The translations under genes and the position numbers were made by a program. Source: Erythrobacter sp. KY5 (GTDB lineage Bacteria > Pseudomonadota > Alphaproteobacteria > Sphingomonadales > Sphingomonadaceae). From it: a DNA stretch of 64,000 nt. The stretch is from NCBI RefSeq assembly GCF_003264115.1, contig NZ_CP021912.1:1285001-1349000 (forward strand). Reading direction: 5' to 3'. Positions 9,821-21,400 of this stretch are shown in pieces (the stretch's first letter is position 1; each line of letters starts with the position of its first letter). The notes under the pieces were generated by a model. The model saw only the letters and a list, made by a program, of their open reading frames with translations, had not been told where the DNA came from and did not search any database.

Positions 9821-11142
9821 TGGCCTCCAAGCCCTCCGCTAAAGCTTCCGGTCGCCTCGCCAAGATTTTCGGCGCGGTGAATGTCGGCTCTTTCCGCATC
9901 TCGGCGATGATCATGGGCGAAACCGAAACCGGCGACCTTGTGGTTCTGGGTTCGGGACATCGTGCCAGCGCGGGGGTCAAGCGCGGCTATGTGACCGATA
10001 TGAAGGCCGCGACCTACGCCATCCGCGATGCGGTTGAGCGTGCTGAGAAGAATGCGGGAACCAGCATTCAAAGCGTTTGGATCGCCTGTGCCGGGGCAGG
10101 GCTCAAAAGCTCTGTCAGCAAGGTCGAAATCGAGATCGGCGGTCGCCGGATCGAGGAAGAGGACATCGAGCACCTGCTGATTGAAGCGCAGGGCATGATC
10201 GAACCGGACGGGCGCAGCGTGCTTCACGCCATCCCTGCGCACTACACGCTTGATGGAGCGCATGGCGTCGCCAATCCGCGCGGTCTCCATGCAGAGCGGC
10301 TGGGTGTCGATATTCATGTCATGCTCGCCGATGGTGCGCCGGTTCGCAATCTGATGGAAGCTGTTCAGAACGCTCATCTCGAAGTCGAGGCCGTCGTCGC
10401 GACTCCGCTTGCCTGCGGATATGCCTGCCTGACCGAGGAGGAGCGCGAACTGGGCGTGGCGCTGGTGGAGATCGGCGCGGACGTTACCAATGTTTCGGTC
10501 TTTGCGGCAGGAATGCTGCTTGGCCTTCGCGCGATACCGATGGGATCGGGCGATATTACGGATGCGGTCGCGAGCGCTTTCGGGATCCGCCGGTTCCAGG
10601 CCGAGCGGCTGAAATGCGTTTCGGGTTCGGCCATTGCATCGCCTTCCGATCACCGCGAGATGATCCCCGTCCACGGTCCGAACGAGGGTCCTGGCGAAGC
10701 AGGTTCACCTCAGGCACGCGGTGCGGATGACAAGAACCGCATCCCGCGCGCAGAGCTTATCTCCGTCATCACGCAAAGCCAGTCGCAGTTGACGACAGAG
10801 ATCGGAAAGGCCTTGAAACAAATGGGCTTTTCGGGGCCGCGCGCAGGTCAAGTTGTCATCACCGGCGGCGGCGCGGAGCTCGCTGGGTTGGCCGAATTCA
10901 CGCAAAGCGCGCTCGCCATGCCAGTGCGAATTGGCCGCGCACCCACGCTCACAGGCCTTCCTGAAGCGCATGCGACACCGGGCTTTGCTGGCCTTGCAGG
11001 GCTGTGCCTTTATGCGGCGGAAGACCCGGTCGACATTCGCGCGATTGGAGCGCGCTATACCAGAACACGCGACTTTGGAGGGTCACTTGATCCCTTTATG
11101 GGTATTGCCCGTTTATGGAGAGCGCTGCGCGAGAATTTCTGA
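9820..11142 (+). CDS. ftsA: Cell division protein FtsA
   Basis: Actin-like ATPase that anchors FtsZ to the membrane and recruits the late divisome. It is 440 residues. The phosphate-1 region (GAVNVGSFRISAMI), an SHS2-type 1C domain in the first third, VEIGADVTNVSVF (phosphate 2) and VVITGGGAELAGL (adenosine motif) are visible. A short basic/aromatic tail (GIARLWRALRENF) fits the amphipathic membrane-targeting helix of the family. The start is ATG 9820, whose first base is the last base of the ftsQ stop; a GTG one codon earlier is equally possible. Confidence 0.96.
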   Translation: MASKPSAKASGRLAKIFGAVNVGSFRISAMIMGETETGDLVVLGSGHRASAGVKRGYVTDMKAATYAIRDAVERAEKNAGTSIQSVWIACAGAGLKSSVSKVEIEIGGRRIEEEDIEHLLIEAQGMIEPDGRSVLHAIPAHYTLDGAHGVANPRGLHAERLGVDIHVMLADGAPVRNLMEAVQNAHLEVEAVVATPLACGYACLTEEERELGVALVEIGADVTNVSVFAAGMLLGLRAIPMGSGDITDAVASAFGIRRFQAERLKCVSGSAIASPSDHREMIPVHGPNEGPGEAGSPQARGADDKNRIPRAELISVITQSQSQLTTEIGKALKQMGFSGPRAGQVVITGGGAELAGLAEFTQSALAMPVRIGRAPTLTGLPEAHATPGFAGLAGLCLYAAEDPVDIRAIGARYTRTRDFGGSLDPFMGIARLWRALRENF

Positions 11143-11367
11143 AACATGCGTCTTGCGGGCCTCGAATTAAGGCCAAGCGGGATTCAACTTGCGCGCGAGT
11201 TGGTATAGGAACGTTATTAACCGCCTGTGGATAAGGAAATGTGCGGTATAACTAGCCCATGACTATTATGTCACAGACGGTATGACGCCGCGGAAACTGG
11301 GCGAGACAGAACCTAAAACGGGCCCCCTAATGCGATATCTGACGGGGCGTCTGGAGGAATAAAAGCG
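11143..11367 (+). promoter_or_regulatory. ftsA-ftsZ intergenic region, likely ftsZ promoter
   Basis: This 225-bp gap is the only long non-coding break in the division cluster and is more AT-rich than its flanks, which suggests that ftsZ has its own promoter. It contains a GANTC site (CcrM-type methylation target in alphaproteobacteria) at 11181-11185 and a perfect consensus DnaA box at 11226-11234. There is a TATAAC hexamer at 11247-11252 that might be a -10 element, but no convincing -35 partner. A strong GGAGGA ribosome site at 11353-11358 serves ftsZ. The promoter itself is inference. Confidence 0.5.
11226..11234 (-). promoter_or_regulatory. Consensus DnaA box upstream of ftsZ
   Basis: The + strand reads TGTGGATAA, the exact reverse complement of the TTATCCACA DnaA-box consensus. 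It lies 134 bp before the ftsZ start and 45 bp after a GANTC site. In Caulobacter, DnaA is reported to act as a transcription factor on ftsZ, so a regulatory role is plausible. A single 9-mer can also occur by chance. Confidence 0.55.
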
Positions 11368-12963
11368 ATGAGCATCAATATCGGACCGGCAGCCACTGAA
11401 GAACTGCGCCCCCGCATCATGGTTGTGGGGATCGGCGGAGCAGGCGGCAATGCGATCGCCAACATGATCTCTACCGAGATCGAAGGCGTCGACTTCATCG
11501 TCGCGAACACCGACGCGCAGGCGCTGAGCCAGTCGCCCGCTGAAAAGCGCATCCAGCTAGGCCCGGATATCACCGGGGGCCTTGGCGCAGGCGCGCGGCC
11601 CGAAGTGGGTAAGGCGGCAGCCGAGGAAACCGTTGCCGACATCGAGGAAGCGCTTGAAGGCGTGAACATGGTCTTTATCGCAGCCGGTATGGGCGGCGGT
11701 ACCGGCACGGGCGCTGCTCCGGTCATTGCCGAGGCCGCACGGCGCAAGGGCGTGCTGACCGTTGGCGTCGTGACCAAGCCGTTCCTGTTCGAAGGCACCC
11801 GCCGGATGCGCGCTGCCGAAGCCGGCATCAACGAGCTGCAGTCGCATGTCGACACGCTGATCGTCATTCCCAACCAGAACCTTTTTCTCGTGGCCAAGCC
11901 TGAGACGACCTTCAAGGAAGCATTTCAGCTTGCCGATGAAGTGCTTCAGCAAGGCGTGCGTTCGATCACGGATCTGATTGTCAATCCGGGCCTCATCAAC
12001 CTCGACTTTGCCGACATCCGCGCGGTGATGAGCGAGATGGGCAAGGCGATGATGGGAACCGGCGAAGGCGAGGGCGAAAACCGCGCACTCAACGCAGCCG
12101 AACAGGCGATTGCCAACCCGCTGCTCGATGGTGTTTCGATGCAGGGCGCGAAGGGCGTCATCATCTCGATCATTGGCGGCGAAGACATGACGCTGATGGA
12201 GCTCGACGAAGCGGCGAATTACATCCGCGACCTCGTCGATGAAGATGCAAACATCATCTGGGGCAGCGCATTCAACCCGGACATGTCGAACAAGATCCGC
12301 ATCTCGGTCGTCGCGACCGGGATAGAGGCAGGCGCAAGCGGAGAGGCGCCGATGCCGCGTCCGGCTTCCCTGATGGAATCGCGCGCTCCCAAGCGTCCTG
12401 TCCTCGAACTCTCGGAAGAAACCGATGTCGAGGACGAGCTGGCTGAGGAAGAAGAGGCGCTCGATGCACCGGCCATTCCCGAAGGAATGCCAGAAGAAAC
12501 GGATGAAACCGACGCAGGCGAAGCCGAACACGAAGACAGCGAGCCCTTCGATCTGACCGGCATGCAGGCCGGCGATGATATGGGTGATGAAGGCGACGAC
12601 GTAGACGAGATCGTCGACCCTCTCGCAGGACTTCGCGGTGCCGAGGAAGACGATCAGGATGACCTGCTCGACAGCGCTGACAGGCTTGCCGAGGAAAACC
12701 GGCCCGTCCAACCCAGCTTCGGCCGATCAGGCGATGGCGGCGGATCTGGAGGCTCCGGTGGAGGCGGTCCGGCTGGCGGAAGCACCCTGTTCGAGCGCAT
12801 GGCGAACCTCTCGCGCTCGTCTGGATCCGACGATGACCCCGACGATGAAGAAGACGAGGGCGAGGACATGAGCGGCGACGCGTCCGATGGAGGCGATGAG
12901 GACGGTGACGATGCACCTGCACTATCGATCCCGCGCTTCCTGGGGCGTCAGAACAACCAGTAA
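11368..12963 (+). CDS. ftsZ: Cell division protein FtsZ with long acidic linker
   Basis: Tubulin-like GTPase that forms the Z ring. It is 531 residues against about 380-400 in E. coli. The GTPase core covers residues 1 to about 315, with [13 protein letters not shown] near residue 18, the tubulin signature [12 protein letters not shown] near residue 105 and [11 protein letters not shown] in the T7 loop. The extra length is a linker at about 320-515, very rich in Asp/Glu and then Gly. It carries one non-acidic island ([14 protein letters not shown]). The conserved C-terminal peptide ([13 protein letters not shown]) binds FtsA in other species. The start has GGAGGA 9 bp upstream. Confidence 0.98.
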   Translation: MSINIGPAATEELRPRIMVVGIGGAGGNAIANMISTEIEGVDFIVANTDAQALSQSPAEKRIQLGPDITGGLGAGARPEVGKAAAEETVADIEEALEGVNMVFIAAGMGGGTGTGAAPVIAEAARRKGVLTVGVVTKPFLFEGTRRMRAAEAGINELQSHVDTLIVIPNQNLFLVAKPETTFKEAFQLADEVLQQGVRSITDLIVNPGLINLDFADIRAVMSEMGKAMMGTGEGEGENRALNAAEQAIANPLLDGVSMQGAKGVIISIIGGEDMTLMELDEAANYIRDLVDEDANIIWGSAFNPDMSNKIRISVVATGIEAGASGEAPMPRPASLMESRAPKRPVLELSEETDVEDELAEEEEALDAPAIPEGMPEETDETDAGEAEHEDSEPFDLTGMQAGDDMGDEGDDVDEIVDPLAGLRGAEEDDQDDLLDSADRLAEENRPVQPSFGRSGDGGGSGGSGGGGPAGGSTLFERMANLSRSSGSDDDPDDEEDEGEDMSGDASDGGDEDGDDAPALSIPRFLGRQNNQ

Positions 12964-12980
12964 CGGGCGCGCGACAGATC

Positions 12981-13010
12981 GGCTTGCCGAACAAGGCGAG
13001 CCGTTCGCCT
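12981..13010 (+). terminator. Possible weak terminator after ftsZ
   Basis: GGCTTGCC, a 6-nt loop and GGCGAGCC form an 8-bp stem (one G-U) 18 bp after the ftsZ stop. An alternative stem AGGCGA/TCGCCT overlaps it at 12994-13010, so the two are mutually exclusive. No T-run follows. It could equally be a processing or attenuation structure, so support is low. Confidence 0.3.
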
Positions 13011-13028
13011 CGCATTCAGCGAGAGACG

Positions 13029-13056
13029 GCTAGCGCGTTTGTGAGAATTCGCTAGC
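13029..13056. repeat. 7-bp inverted repeat upstream of the SPOR gene
   Basis: GCTAGCG (13029-13035) and CGCTAGC (13050-13056) are a perfect inverted repeat with a 14-bp spacer, ending 9 bp before the GTG start of the next gene. The position suggests an operator or a 5'-leader hairpin that would limit access to the start. No regulator is known. Confidence 0.4.
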
Positions 13057-13065
13057 GACCCCTAC

Positions 13066-14412
13066 GTGACACTGTTTACCAAAACTCTCAGTCTTTCGCT
13101 GATGGCTGCCGCGCTCGGCGCCGCTACAGCCTCGAACGCTCAGGATCCGACTTCGCGAGCGGTTGTCCAGCCCCTGCCTTCGCCCGAGGTGCAGCGGCTG
13201 AATCGCGCGCTGATGGAGCTCGCGCGTCGACCGCGCGATCTGCGCAGCCTTCTTGAAGCTGGCGAGGCATCGCTTGAGGTGGGCGATTATGATGCGGCAG
13301 CCGGATTCTATGGCCGCGCTGCCGATCTTGAGCCCAATGATGCGCGCGTGAAGCTTGGCCTTGGACGGGTGTATCTGCGCTCAGGCCGACCGCTCGAAGC
13401 GATTCAGCTGTTCAATGCGGCGAATGCTTCCGGTGCAAGTGCGCGGGACTTGCTTCCCGATCAGGCGCTCGCCTTCGATATGGTGGGTGATCAGGAGGCC
13501 GCGCAGGCGGCCTATCTGCGTTCGCTCGAACTCGCACCGCAGAACAGCGAGGTGCGCCGCAGGCTTGCGCTCAGCTATGCGATTTCAGGCGATGCCGACG
13601 GCTTCCAGACAACGCTCGCCCCACTGCTCGAAGAGCGCGATCCGGCTTCTTTCAGGGCGCGTGCGTTTGGCCTCGCTATCCTTGGGGAGCAGGAGCGGGC
13701 CGAAGGGATCGTCAATGCGACGATGCCGCGCGATCTTGCTGGCCGCATCAATCCCTACCTCTCCTTCATGCCGCGCCTTACCGCGTCGCAGCAGGCCGCA
13801 GCGGCCAATCTCGGCATTTTCCCGCGTGCAGCGGATATAGGCCGCGAGGATCCCCGCATTGCCCGCTTCGCTGCCGAAGGAGCAGTCGGATCGCTGCTGG
13901 AGCCTTCGGGGGAGCCTTTTGGCGCTCCGGTCGCGACGAATAGCACCCCTATAACGCAGCCAGTCGCGCAAGTCGTGCAAGCCGATCCGCCGGTTCCGGC
14001 GGCACGGACAGAAGACGTGGCTAACGCTTTTGCCGATATCGGCGAAGGCGAGCTCCCGGTTGATGTGGGATCGGGCGACGCAGTGGATATCGCTGCGATT
14101 GATGTCCCGCGCGAGGCGCCGCCAGCACCGGCCGCGCCTCAACACCCCCGCCGCATCTGGGTGCAGCTTGCGACAGGCCGCGATATCGATGCGCTCAAGT
14201 TCGACTGGCGCAGATTCCGGCGTCAGGCTCCCGAATTGCTTGGTGACTTCGAGCCTCACACGACCCCTTGGGGGCAGGCAAACCGCTTGCTCGCCGGTCC
14301 GGTTGCCGATCGCGCGGCTGCTCGTGAACTGGTCAATGCGCTTTCGGCCAAAGGGTTGGACACCTTTGCTTATACCAGCCCTGAAGGTACGGAAATTCAA
14401 GGACTTGATTAA
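13066..14412 (+). CDS. Exported TPR and SPOR domain protein
   Basis: Predicted periplasmic protein of 448 residues. The first 25 residues are a signal peptide ending in ATASNAQ. Residues about 45-220 form TPR-type helical repeats (SLEVGDYDAAAGFYGRAADL and following). Then comes a low-complexity Pro/Ala/acidic stretch, and a C-terminal SPOR domain at about 365-440 (RRIWVQLATGRDIDALKFDW to GLDTFAYTS). SPOR domains bind denuded glycan strands at septa, so a role in division or septal wall remodelling is likely, consistent with its place after ftsZ. The start is GTG 13066, with no strong ribosome site. The exact function is unknown. Confidence 0.85.
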   Translation: MTLFTKTLSLSLMAAALGAATASNAQDPTSRAVVQPLPSPEVQRLNRALMELARRPRDLRSLLEAGEASLEVGDYDAAAGFYGRAADLEPNDARVKLGLGRVYLRSGRPLEAIQLFNAANASGASARDLLPDQALAFDMVGDQEAAQAAYLRSLELAPQNSEVRRRLALSYAISGDADGFQTTLAPLLEERDPASFRARAFGLAILGEQERAEGIVNATMPRDLAGRINPYLSFMPRLTASQQAAAANLGIFPRAADIGREDPRIARFAAEGAVGSLLEPSGEPFGAPVATNSTPITQPVAQVVQADPPVPAARTEDVANAFADIGEGELPVDVGSGDAVDIAAIDVPREAPPAPAAPQHPRRIWVQLATGRDIDALKFDWRRFRRQAPELLGDFEPHTTPWGQANRLLAGPVADRAAARELVNALSAKGLDTFAYTSPEGTEIQGLD

Positions 14413-14562
14413 TCGAACCGGCTCATCCCCGGCTTTCTTTGCACAAGCTTTGAACAAGCGAGATCGGTTCTCCCCAGCGCTGCGCGAGGCGCGAATTGCC
14501 AAGGCCCAAGGTTAACGTGCATTCGTAAATCCGATGCACATGACCAAACCTTTCACGAGCGC

Positions 14563-15075
14563 ATGGCGATGAGACCCCGCGAATCTGAATACAACGCCGA
14601 AGACGATGCGGCGCCGGTAGAGATGCTGGCCGCGCTCTTCGAAGCGCGAGGCTGGGACTGCGAAGTTGTCTCTGACGATGAGATGGTTGGCGAGGTCCAG
14701 GGGAGCTGGGCCAAGTACCAATTGCGCGCAATCTGGCGCAGCGCTGACAATGTGCTGCAGTTTCTTTGCCTTCCCGATATCCGGGTCAGCAAGGAAAAGA
14801 AGCACAGCGCCTTCGAATTGCTCAGCCTTGTCAATGAACAGGTGTGGCTCGGCCATTTCGACATCTGGTCGCAAGGCGACGTGCTGATCTATCGTCACGG
14901 CGTTTTGATGGGCGATGATGGCATGCTTTCGATCGCTCAGGCGCAGGCGCTGGTTGAAAACGCGATCGACGAATGCGACCGTTTCTACCCCGCATTTCAG
15001 TTCGTCCTGTGGGGAGACAAGACCCCGCAAGGCGCTCTTGAAGCCGCAATGGTTGACGCGGCGGGGGAGGCATAA
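14563..15075 (+). CDS. YbjN domain-containing protein
   Basis: A cytoplasmic protein of 170 residues with no signal peptide or membrane segment. The fold cues match the YbjN/type III secretion chaperone-like family: a short N-terminal helix (MLAALFEARGW), then strands and helices ending in LVENAIDECDRFYPAFQFVLWG. Members are found immediately upstream of proC in sphingomonads and rhizobia. The family has no settled biochemical function; some members affect motility or stress response. The start is ATG 14563, with a second ATG two codons later and no clear ribosome site for either. Confidence 0.8.
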   Translation: MAMRPRESEYNAEDDAAPVEMLAALFEARGWDCEVVSDDEMVGEVQGSWAKYQLRAIWRSADNVLQFLCLPDIRVSKEKKHSAFELLSLVNEQVWLGHFDIWSQGDVLIYRHGVLMGDDGMLSIAQAQALVENAIDECDRFYPAFQFVLWGDKTPQGALEAAMVDAAGEA

Positions 15076-15104
15076 CCATGTGAGCCCCCAAAGGGGACTT
15101 ACCT

Positions 15105-15914
15105 GTGTCAGAAATCAACCAACTTCTCATTATCGGCTGCGGAAACATGGGCGGAGCGATGCTCGCGGGCTGGCTCGCCGCCGGGGTCGATCCTTCGCGT
15201 TTTGCAATTCTCGATCCGGGCATGGAAGCAGCGCCCGAAGGCGTGACCCACTACCGCGAGCCTGCGCAGGCAGAGGCGGCCGGCACTCACGATGCTGTGC
15301 TGCTTGGCTTCAAGCCGCAGCAGCTTGGAATGCTTGCACCAGGACTTCAGGCACTGACGGGCAAAGGAGTGACGATCTATTCGTTGCTGGCCGGGCTCAC
15401 GCTTGATCAGCTTAGGCAAGCTTTCCCGGCAGCATCGGCACATGTACGGGTGATGCCCAATCTTGCCTCGCGGATAAACAAGTCGCCGATCATTCTCCTT
15501 GAAAACGGCTTGGACGAAAGCCAGCGCGACGCGGCGTACGCGCATTTCGACCTGCTCGGCACGGCGGTATGGCTCGAGGAGGAGAGCAAGTTCGACCTCG
15601 TGACGGCCCTGGCTGGATCAGGCCCCGGTTTCGTTTATCGCTTCATCGATGCACTCGCCGAGGCGGCGCGCGATTTGGGTCTGGACAGTGAGCAGGCCAC
15701 CAGTCTGGCGCTGTCGATGGTCGACGGCGCGTCTTCGCTCGCTGCCGGGGCCGATGTCTCTCCGGGAGAACTCGCCGATCGGGTTGCCAGCCCCGGCGGA
15801 ATGACTCGCGAAGGGATGAATGTTCTCGATGCAGACAAGGCCCTCGTCAGGCTGTTGACGGAGACGCTGACCGCGACGCGCGACCGCGGTGCCGAGCTTT
15901 CGGCTGATGGTTAA
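15105..15914 (+). CDS. proC: Pyrroline-5-carboxylate reductase
   Basis: Cytoplasmic NAD(P)H-dependent enzyme catalysing the last step of proline synthesis. It is 269 residues, family length. The N-terminal dinucleotide fold LLIIGCGNMGGAMLAGWLAA and the C-terminal signature with LAGSGPGFVYRFIDALAEAA and SPGGMTREGM are clear. The start is GTG 15105, 29 bp after the YbjN-like gene, with AAAGGGG about 9 bp upstream. The first step gene proB lies further along at 21401. Confidence 0.96.
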   Translation: MSEINQLLIIGCGNMGGAMLAGWLAAGVDPSRFAILDPGMEAAPEGVTHYREPAQAEAAGTHDAVLLGFKPQQLGMLAPGLQALTGKGVTIYSLLAGLTLDQLRQAFPAASAHVRVMPNLASRINKSPIILLENGLDESQRDAAYAHFDLLGTAVWLEEESKFDLVTALAGSGPGFVYRFIDALAEAARDLGLDSEQATSLALSMVDGASSLAAGADVSPGELADRVASPGGMTREGMNVLDADKALVRLLTETLTATRDRGAELSADG

Positions 15915-16020
15915 GCAAGTTTTCGTTAATCATACCGTCCGGTAAAATGAACGACTTTCGTCGAATTGGGTCCGGTTTCGCTTGAAAAGCCACCCGAAAG
16001 CACCGATATTCCCCGACAGA

Positions 16021-16038
16021 GGCGCGTATTTTCGCGCC
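16021..16038 (+). other. Leader hairpin before the BI-1 family gene
   Basis: GGCGCG, a TATTTT loop and CGCGCC form a perfect 6-bp GC stem, followed by GGCTTTT. It ends 25 bp before the ATG at 16064. It looks like a short intrinsic terminator for proC or an attenuator in the leader of the membrane protein gene; the sequence alone does not separate these. Confidence 0.4.
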
Positions 16039-16063
16039 GGCTTTTGGACACAAGGGATCCATA

Positions 16064-16822
16064 ATGGCTGATTGGAAAGACACACAGCGCACCACCCAGG
16101 GCTTCGGCTCGGTGCCGCGCGCAGGCGGCGATGTAGCCAGCCGCGCGTCTTATGACGAGGGCCTGCGTTCGTACATGCTCTCGATCTACAATTACATGGC
16201 ATCGGGCGTATTGCTGACCGGCATCGTCGCGATCCTGTTTTCCTGGGGCGGCAACGAGTCCGCTGTCGCGTGGCTGTACATGAATGGCGGCCCGCTGCTG
16301 TGGATTATCAAGCTCGCACCGCTGGGCTTCATTCTCGCGATGACGTTCGGCCTTAACAAAATGAGCCAGGCGACGCTCCAGATCGTGTTCTGGGCCTTTG
16401 CAACCGTAATGGGCATGTCGATGTCGACGATCTTCCTGGTTTATACCGGTGAATCGATCGCAACGACGTTCTTCGCGACGGCTGCAGCCTTCGCGGGTTT
16501 GTCGCTGTTCGGCTACACCACTAAGAAGAACCTGTCGGGCTTCGGCAGCTTCCTGATCATGGGCGTTATCGGCCTGATCGTTGCGATGATCGTCAATTGG
16601 TTCCTGCAGTCGGAAGCAATGGCTTTCGTCATCAGCGGCCTCGGCGTGCTGATCTTCGCAGGCCTTACAGCCTATGACACGCAGCGCTTGAAGAACGACT
16701 ACGAGTACCTTCGCGGTACCGAGTTCATGGGCAAGGCGGTAATCATGGGGGCGACCAGCCTCTACCTCGATTTCGTCAACATGTTCATGTTCTTGCTGCA
16801 GTTCCTGGGTAGCCGCGAATAA
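16064..16822 (+). CDS. Bax inhibitor-1/YccA family inner membrane protein
   Basis: Integral membrane protein of 252 residues with seven predicted hydrophobic segments. It has the UPF0005/BI-1 signature near the C-terminus (LTAYDTQRLKNDYEYLRG, then ATSLYLDFVNMFMFLLQFLG). Homologues (YccA, YbhL, BsYetJ) are modulators of FtsH proteolysis or pH-sensitive calcium leak channels. Which role applies here is unknown. The N-terminal 40 residues are polar and cytoplasmic. AAGGGA lies 9 bp before the ATG. It is probably monocistronic: a leader hairpin precedes it and a strong terminator follows. Confidence 0.93.
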   Translation: MADWKDTQRTTQGFGSVPRAGGDVASRASYDEGLRSYMLSIYNYMASGVLLTGIVAILFSWGGNESAVAWLYMNGGPLLWIIKLAPLGFILAMTFGLNKMSQATLQIVFWAFATVMGMSMSTIFLVYTGESIATTFFATAAAFAGLSLFGYTTKKNLSGFGSFLIMGVIGLIVAMIVNWFLQSEAMAFVISGLGVLIFAGLTAYDTQRLKNDYEYLRGTEFMGKAVIMGATSLYLDFVNMFMFLLQFLGSRE

Positions 16823-16859
16823 GCGCTGATCCCACACTAAACTGTTGATATAGTTGAAT

Positions 16860-16887
16860 GCCCGGAGCCTAATCGTAGGCTTCGGGC
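16860..16887 (+). terminator. Intrinsic terminator after the BI-1 family gene
   Basis: GCCCGgAGCCT, a 6-nt loop and AGGCTtCGGGC form an 11-bp stem with one G/T mismatch, followed by ATTTGCTTT. It lies 38 bp after the stop, a classic position. Confidence 0.85.
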
Positions 16888-17024
16888 ATTTGCTTTGCCA
16901 TACAGCGCAACTAACCCACGGCGTGTCCGTATTCGGTACGCATGCTTCAGCGCCCAGAAAGGCGAGTGACAGTATGATAGCGACGCGGTGCGAGGGGGCA
17001 CACTTTATGAGAGGCGACTTTGGT

Positions 17025-17966
17025 ATGAGCATTGAGAATGCGACGCGCGGCAAGATACGCGCACCGCTGAAGATAACCGCCGTGGCGACAATGGTCGCCA
17101 TGCTCTCTGCCTGTGCGACAACGCCGCCACCACCGCCGCCACCCCCTCCGCCTCCGCCACCACCGCCTGTGGTCGAGCGCACGCCCTATCGTCCGCTTCC
17201 ACCGGGCGGGGCAGCTTATGTGATGAACATCCCCGCCAGAAACATGGTCGGCCAGCGCGAGACCATCAATCGCGGGATCACTGACGACGAGAAAGTGTGG
17301 CACTTCCGCTCCGCGTGGAATGTGGCGGCGCTCAACTGCACATCGGCGCAGTACGAGCCGGTCCTGTCTGCCTACAGCGCGTATATCGCAGATTTTGCCC
17401 GGCCTCTTCGCCAGGTCAACGAGAGGATCGATCGCACATATCGCCAGGAAATGGGTGCTCGGCGCGCCGGAATTCTGGCTCGTGAAGAGCAGATGACCGC
17501 CGTCTACAATTTCTTCGCGCTGCCCCCGGCGCGCGCGCGTTTCTGCCGCGCGGCACTGGATATCTCGAACCGCTACAATGCTGCCCGGCCTAGCGATCCG
17601 GCTGCCTTTGCAATCGATAACTTTGCCTTGCTCGAAGCGCCATTTGACCTGTTCTTCGACGAGTATGAGCAGTACCAGCGCGCGTCTTACGAATGGGACG
17701 TGAAGTATGGCGACATGTTCGGACCTTCGCAGCCAGGCTGGGTCGCGGTGCAGGCTGCCAAGGCAAATGGCGTACCCGTTCCCGGACCGACCAGCGATCC
17801 TTCGGCAGTGCTCGCCAATCCGACAGCCGCTGCAGGCACGGTAACGGATCCGGAAACCGGAGTCGCAGTGCCTGTCATACCGGTTCAGGAAAATGTCGTT
17901 TCTCAACCGGTCGTCGAACCGGTGGCAACTGAACCGCCTGCGCCAGATGGCGGCTCTACACTCTGA
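17025..17966 (+). CDS. Poly-proline lipoprotein of unknown function
   Basis: Predicted lipoprotein of 313 residues. After a basic N-terminus, a hydrophobic helix ends in the lipobox LSAC, so the acylated cysteine would be followed by ATT and then a run of 15 prolines. The following domain (about residues 60-230) has conserved-looking cysteines (AALNCTSAQY and RARFCRAAL) and is mostly helical. The tail is Pro/Thr/Val-rich. I know of no assigned function; similar lipoproteins occur in sphingomonads. The start at 17025 is chosen because GAGAGG lies 10 bp upstream; ATG 17007 is an alternative. Confidence 0.75.
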   Translation: MSIENATRGKIRAPLKITAVATMVAMLSACATTPPPPPPPPPPPPPPPVVERTPYRPLPPGGAAYVMNIPARNMVGQRETINRGITDDEKVWHFRSAWNVAALNCTSAQYEPVLSAYSAYIADFARPLRQVNERIDRTYRQEMGARRAGILAREEQMTAVYNFFALPPARARFCRAALDISNRYNAARPSDPAAFAIDNFALLEAPFDLFFDEYEQYQRASYEWDVKYGDMFGPSQPGWVAVQAAKANGVPVPGPTSDPSAVLANPTAAAGTVTDPETGVAVPVIPVQENVVSQPVVEPVATEPPAPDGGSTL

Positions 17967-18011
17967 CAATTGGCAGCTTGCCGAACATTCTGCACGCGGC
18001 TAGATCGCCAA

Positions 18012-18190
18012 ATACGCATCGGTAACGGGAATGCGGTGCGCCCTTCACGGGCAATTCCGCAGCTGTCCCTGCAACTGTAAGCGGTGAGTTTCTCGCGCGT
18101 GCTCCCTTCATCGGGAGCGACCACTGAGCGGTTAACGCTTGGGAAGGTGCGAGAGAAGCAGCGACCCGCAAGCCAGGAGACCGACCGGAG
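18012..18190 (+). ncRNA. Cobalamin riboswitch
   Basis: The leader shows the ordered landmarks of the AdoCbl riboswitch. These are GGGAATGCGGTG at about 18027, GCAGCTGTCCCTGCAACTGTAA at 18058-18079, CCACTGAG near 18121, GGGAAGGTGC near 18141 and the B12 box AGCCAGGAGACC at 18171-18182. It ends about 130 bp before the TonB-dependent receptor start. Known members repress downstream expression when adenosylcobalamin binds. The switch is clear; the exact ends are approximate. Confidence 0.92.
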
Positions 18191-18322
18191 CGTGTCGCTT
18201 GTTGCCCCTCTCAGGGATTGGAGAGGCGCGGATAACTTTCGTTTCGAGCGACGACTTTGAACTGCCGTGAGAGGTTCGCCTTTCGCGGTGCATTGTTGCT
18301 CATTCGGAAGGAATACCGGACG

Positions 18323-21341
<3,019 letters not shown>

Positions 21342-21400
21342 TGGCGCACGAGTCCCGTGTCCCTTAAATTGGTCGCGCCAATCGTTAGGTGCACTGCAAC

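Noticed and set aside
14517..14539. GTGCAT/ATGCAC inverted repeat before the YbjN-like gene
   Set aside because: Only six base pairs with an 11-nt spacer and no special position; expected by chance in this much sequence.
15926..17182. 418-codon - strand frame with a poly-glycine start
   Set aside because: The glycine run is the complement of the poly-proline codons of the lipoprotein, and the rest is antisense to the BI-1 family gene and across its terminator.
18012..18190. Short frames across the riboswitch considered as leader peptides
   Set aside because: The region is explained by the conserved cobalamin riboswitch; the frames lack ribosome sites.
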